Shown: positions 4,469 to 5,564 of the stretch, one piece after another | How positions within the stretch are numbered: position 1 is the first letter of the stretch | Layout of the letters: every line of letters starts with the position of its first letter | DNA from: Spirulina sp. DLM2.Bin59 | Lineage (GTDB): Bacteria > Cyanobacteriota > Cyanobacteriia > Cyanobacteriales > Spirulinaceae | NCBI GenBank assembly: GCA_007693875.1 | Contig: RECT01000367.1 | Location: 1 to 5,564, forward strand | Direction: 5' to 3' | DNA length: 5,564 bases | Made by a program: the position numbers and the translations under genes | Notes under the pieces: model-generated | Told to the model about the DNA's origin: nothing | Database searches by the model: none | Seen by the model: only the letters and a program-made list of their open reading frames with translations

Positions 4469-4480
4469 TAGTCTAGACTA
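4469..4480. promoter_or_regulatory. perfect 12-bp palindrome in the divergent hlyD/TPR intergenic region
   Basis: TAGTCTAGACTA is fully self-complementary and lies 81 bp from the hlyD ATG and about 133 bp from the TPR start. Its place between divergent genes fits a shared operator for a dimeric repressor or activator. No regulator gene is nearby. Confidence 0.3.
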
Positions 4481-4613
4481 TTGTGCTCGGATTAAATGCC
4501 TGGGAAAGGCAGGAATTTTGACCGCCTTGGGGGGCAGGTTGAGGATTGAGGCGGATCTCTGGATCTCTCCATTAAGATAGAAAGAACCATTGCTGAACTT
4601 TATTAGGACGACT

Positions 4614-5495
4614 GTGCCGAAGCGAAACTGGATTTTTTCACTAGTGGCGATCGCTGCCACCTGGCCCCTTGGCCTCCCAGCATTGAGTCAAGCCCTTTTA
4701 CCCTACCGGATTGATCTCAATGTCCAAAACCTTGAGGATCAAGGTTTGTCGATGCTCCAAGATGCTGTGCAATTGACCCGGTTTGAGCAGTATGAACTGG
4801 CTTTTCCCCTCGCCAAACTCGCTGCCCAACTGGTTCCTAAGGATTTTCGGGCTTGGTTTCTCTTGGGTAGCCTGTATCTCCAGGAGCAGGATTATCCAGC
4901 GGCGGTGGCTGCTTTGGAAAGGGCACGAGATTTGATCCCCTCCCACAATGTTCAAGAACGAACGGGGGTGTTCTTTATGTTGGGGTCTGCCTATTTCCAG
5001 ACGGAGCAGTATTTTGAGGCCAAACAGGTTTTTCGTCTGGGATTGCGGGAAAATCAAGAATCGGTGGAAGCTTGGTTTGATCTGGGCAATACCTACTATA
5101 TGCTGCAGGAGTATGAAGATGCGATCGCTGCCTATCAAACGGCAATGGAGCTATCCGATGAGTTTTGGCCGGCGATTAATAATATTGGCTTAGTCAAATA
5201 TGAACAGGGGAAGCCTGATGCTGCGATTCAGGCTTGGGAAGCCGCTTTGAAAATTGATCATAGTGCTGCTGAACCAATGTTGGCGATCGCTGTCGCCCGC
5301 TATCGTCAATCCCGATCTCCGGAGTCGGTTCGGTTAGGGAAAATGGCTCTTTCCCTTGATCCAGCCTATGGAGATTTAGATTTTTTGCGGTTGAATCTGT
5401 GGGGCGATCGCCTCATGGAGGATGCTATTCAGTTTTTGGCCGTGCCTGCTATTCGCGCTCAATTGGGTCGCAGCAATAGCGCCGCGCATCCTTAA
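4614..5495 (+). CDS. exported tetratricopeptide-repeat protein
   Basis: This is a 293-residue TPR scaffold, probably in the periplasm or thylakoid lumen, with an unidentified partner. From GTG 4614 the protein begins MPKRNWIF, a short basic region, then a hydrophobic core and PALSQ near residue 25, a plausible signal peptidase site. AGGA (4605-4608) sits 5 nt before this GTG. A TTG at 4590 would add eight residues ahead of the signal and has a poorer SD. TPR units begin near residues 78 (AWFLLGSLYLQEQDYPAAVA), 115, 151 (AWFDLGNTYYMLQEYEDAIA), 185 (AINNIGLVKYEQGKPDAAIQ) and 218. A half-repeat (YELAFPLAKLAAQLVPKD) lies near 60. The C-terminal 40 residues (DFLRLNLWGDRLMEDAIQFL) are not TPR-like and probably cap the solenoid. 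It diverges from the adaptor gene, which may hint at a shared envelope process. A strong terminator follows 34 nt after the stop. Confidence 0.88.
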   Translation: MPKRNWIFSLVAIAATWPLGLPALSQALLPYRIDLNVQNLEDQGLSMLQDAVQLTRFEQYELAFPLAKLAAQLVPKDFRAWFLLGSLYLQEQDYPAAVAALERARDLIPSHNVQERTGVFFMLGSAYFQTEQYFEAKQVFRLGLRENQESVEAWFDLGNTYYMLQEYEDAIAAYQTAMELSDEFWPAINNIGLVKYEQGKPDAAIQAWEAALKIDHSAAEPMLAIAVARYRQSRSPESVRLGKMALSLDPAYGDLDFLRLNLWGDRLMEDAIQFLAVPAIRAQLGRSNSAAHP

Positions 5496-5528
5496 CCAAT
5501 ATTGCGCAGGATCTGGCTTATTTTTCAT

Positions 5529-5558
5529 CCTCGCCGCTATAGGTGGCGGGGGTTTTTT
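5529..5558 (+). terminator. rho-independent terminator of the TPR gene
   Basis: CCTCGCC (5529-5535) pairs with GGCGGGG (5545-5551) with one G-U pair. The loop is nine nt, and six T follow at 5553-5558. It has the right strand and distance for the gene ending at 5495. Confidence 0.85.
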
Positions 5559-5564
5559 CGTTAC

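Larger units (their letters stand above)
673..5411. repeat. eight dispersed HIP1 octamers (GCGATCGC)
   Basis: Perfect copies are at 673-680, 910-917, 1983-1990, 2580-2587, 4647-4654, 5121-5128, 5283-5290 and 5404-5411. Seven are inside genes and one lies between rpmB and DUF3285. This density is characteristic of many cyanobacterial chromosomes and is the main basis for the taxonomic call. None lies in the 500-bp ybeY-dgkA gap or in the hlyD gene. Confidence 0.9.

Noticed and set aside
4522..4554. Inverted repeat CCGCCT/AGGCGG before the TPR gene
   Set aside because: Six base pairs over 21 nt of G-rich spacer without a T run; too weak to call a terminator or operator.
4698..5138. A 146-codon open frame on the minus strand within the TPR gene
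   Set aside because: It is a shadow of the TPR repeats; no SD, no family resemblance, and the plus-strand gene has signal peptide, repeats and terminator.

Overview
The window looks like ordinary cyanobacterial chromosome. Eight perfect copies of the cyanobacterial HIP1 octamer GCGATCGC lie in 5.6 kb, where chance would give well under one. The window also holds a DUF3285-type small protein, a family I know only from cyanobacteria, next to ybeY. I cannot name the genus.

Layout. Positions 1-4388 read leftward on the minus strand; 4614-5495 reads rightward. In minus-strand order: a HlyD-type periplasmic adaptor (4388-2967); a terminator or attenuator-like leader (2929-2887); rpmB for ribosomal protein L28 (2831-2595); a weak terminator (2560-2529); a 61-residue DUF3285 membrane protein (2490-2305) whose stop codon shares one base with the ybeY start (2305-1838); a 500-bp gap full of hairpins and short repeats (1837-1338); dgkA (1325-837); trpG (818-207), with a TTG start and a good ribosome binding site; and the first 70 codons of an exported metallo-beta-lactamase-fold protein, joined to trpG by an ATGA overlap. 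On the plus strand, divergent from hlyD, is an exported TPR protein (4614-5495) with a strong terminator.

How the genes fit together. rpmB and ybeY concern the ribosome (L28; 16S rRNA maturation and quality control). dgkA makes phosphatidic acid or undecaprenyl phosphate at the membrane. trpG supplies ammonia for anthranilate or aminodeoxychorismate synthesis. The tight spacings DUF3285/ybeY and dgkA/trpG/MBL indicate two co-transcribed blocks. The adaptor and the TPR protein form a separate divergent pair with a perfect 12-bp palindrome between them; no ABC or RND partner for the adaptor is in view.

The least ordinary parts are non-coding. First, the ybeY-dgkA gap contains a long imperfect palindrome, two tandem hairpin repeats, and a short leader frame overlapping by ATGA a 48-codon very hydrophobic frame; the layout recalls hok/mok type I toxins but is unproven. 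Second, upstream of rpmB two hairpins share five bases, so only one can form, and one is a terminator with six U. I see no CRISPR array, tRNA, rRNA, intact insertion sequence or clear new defence system.
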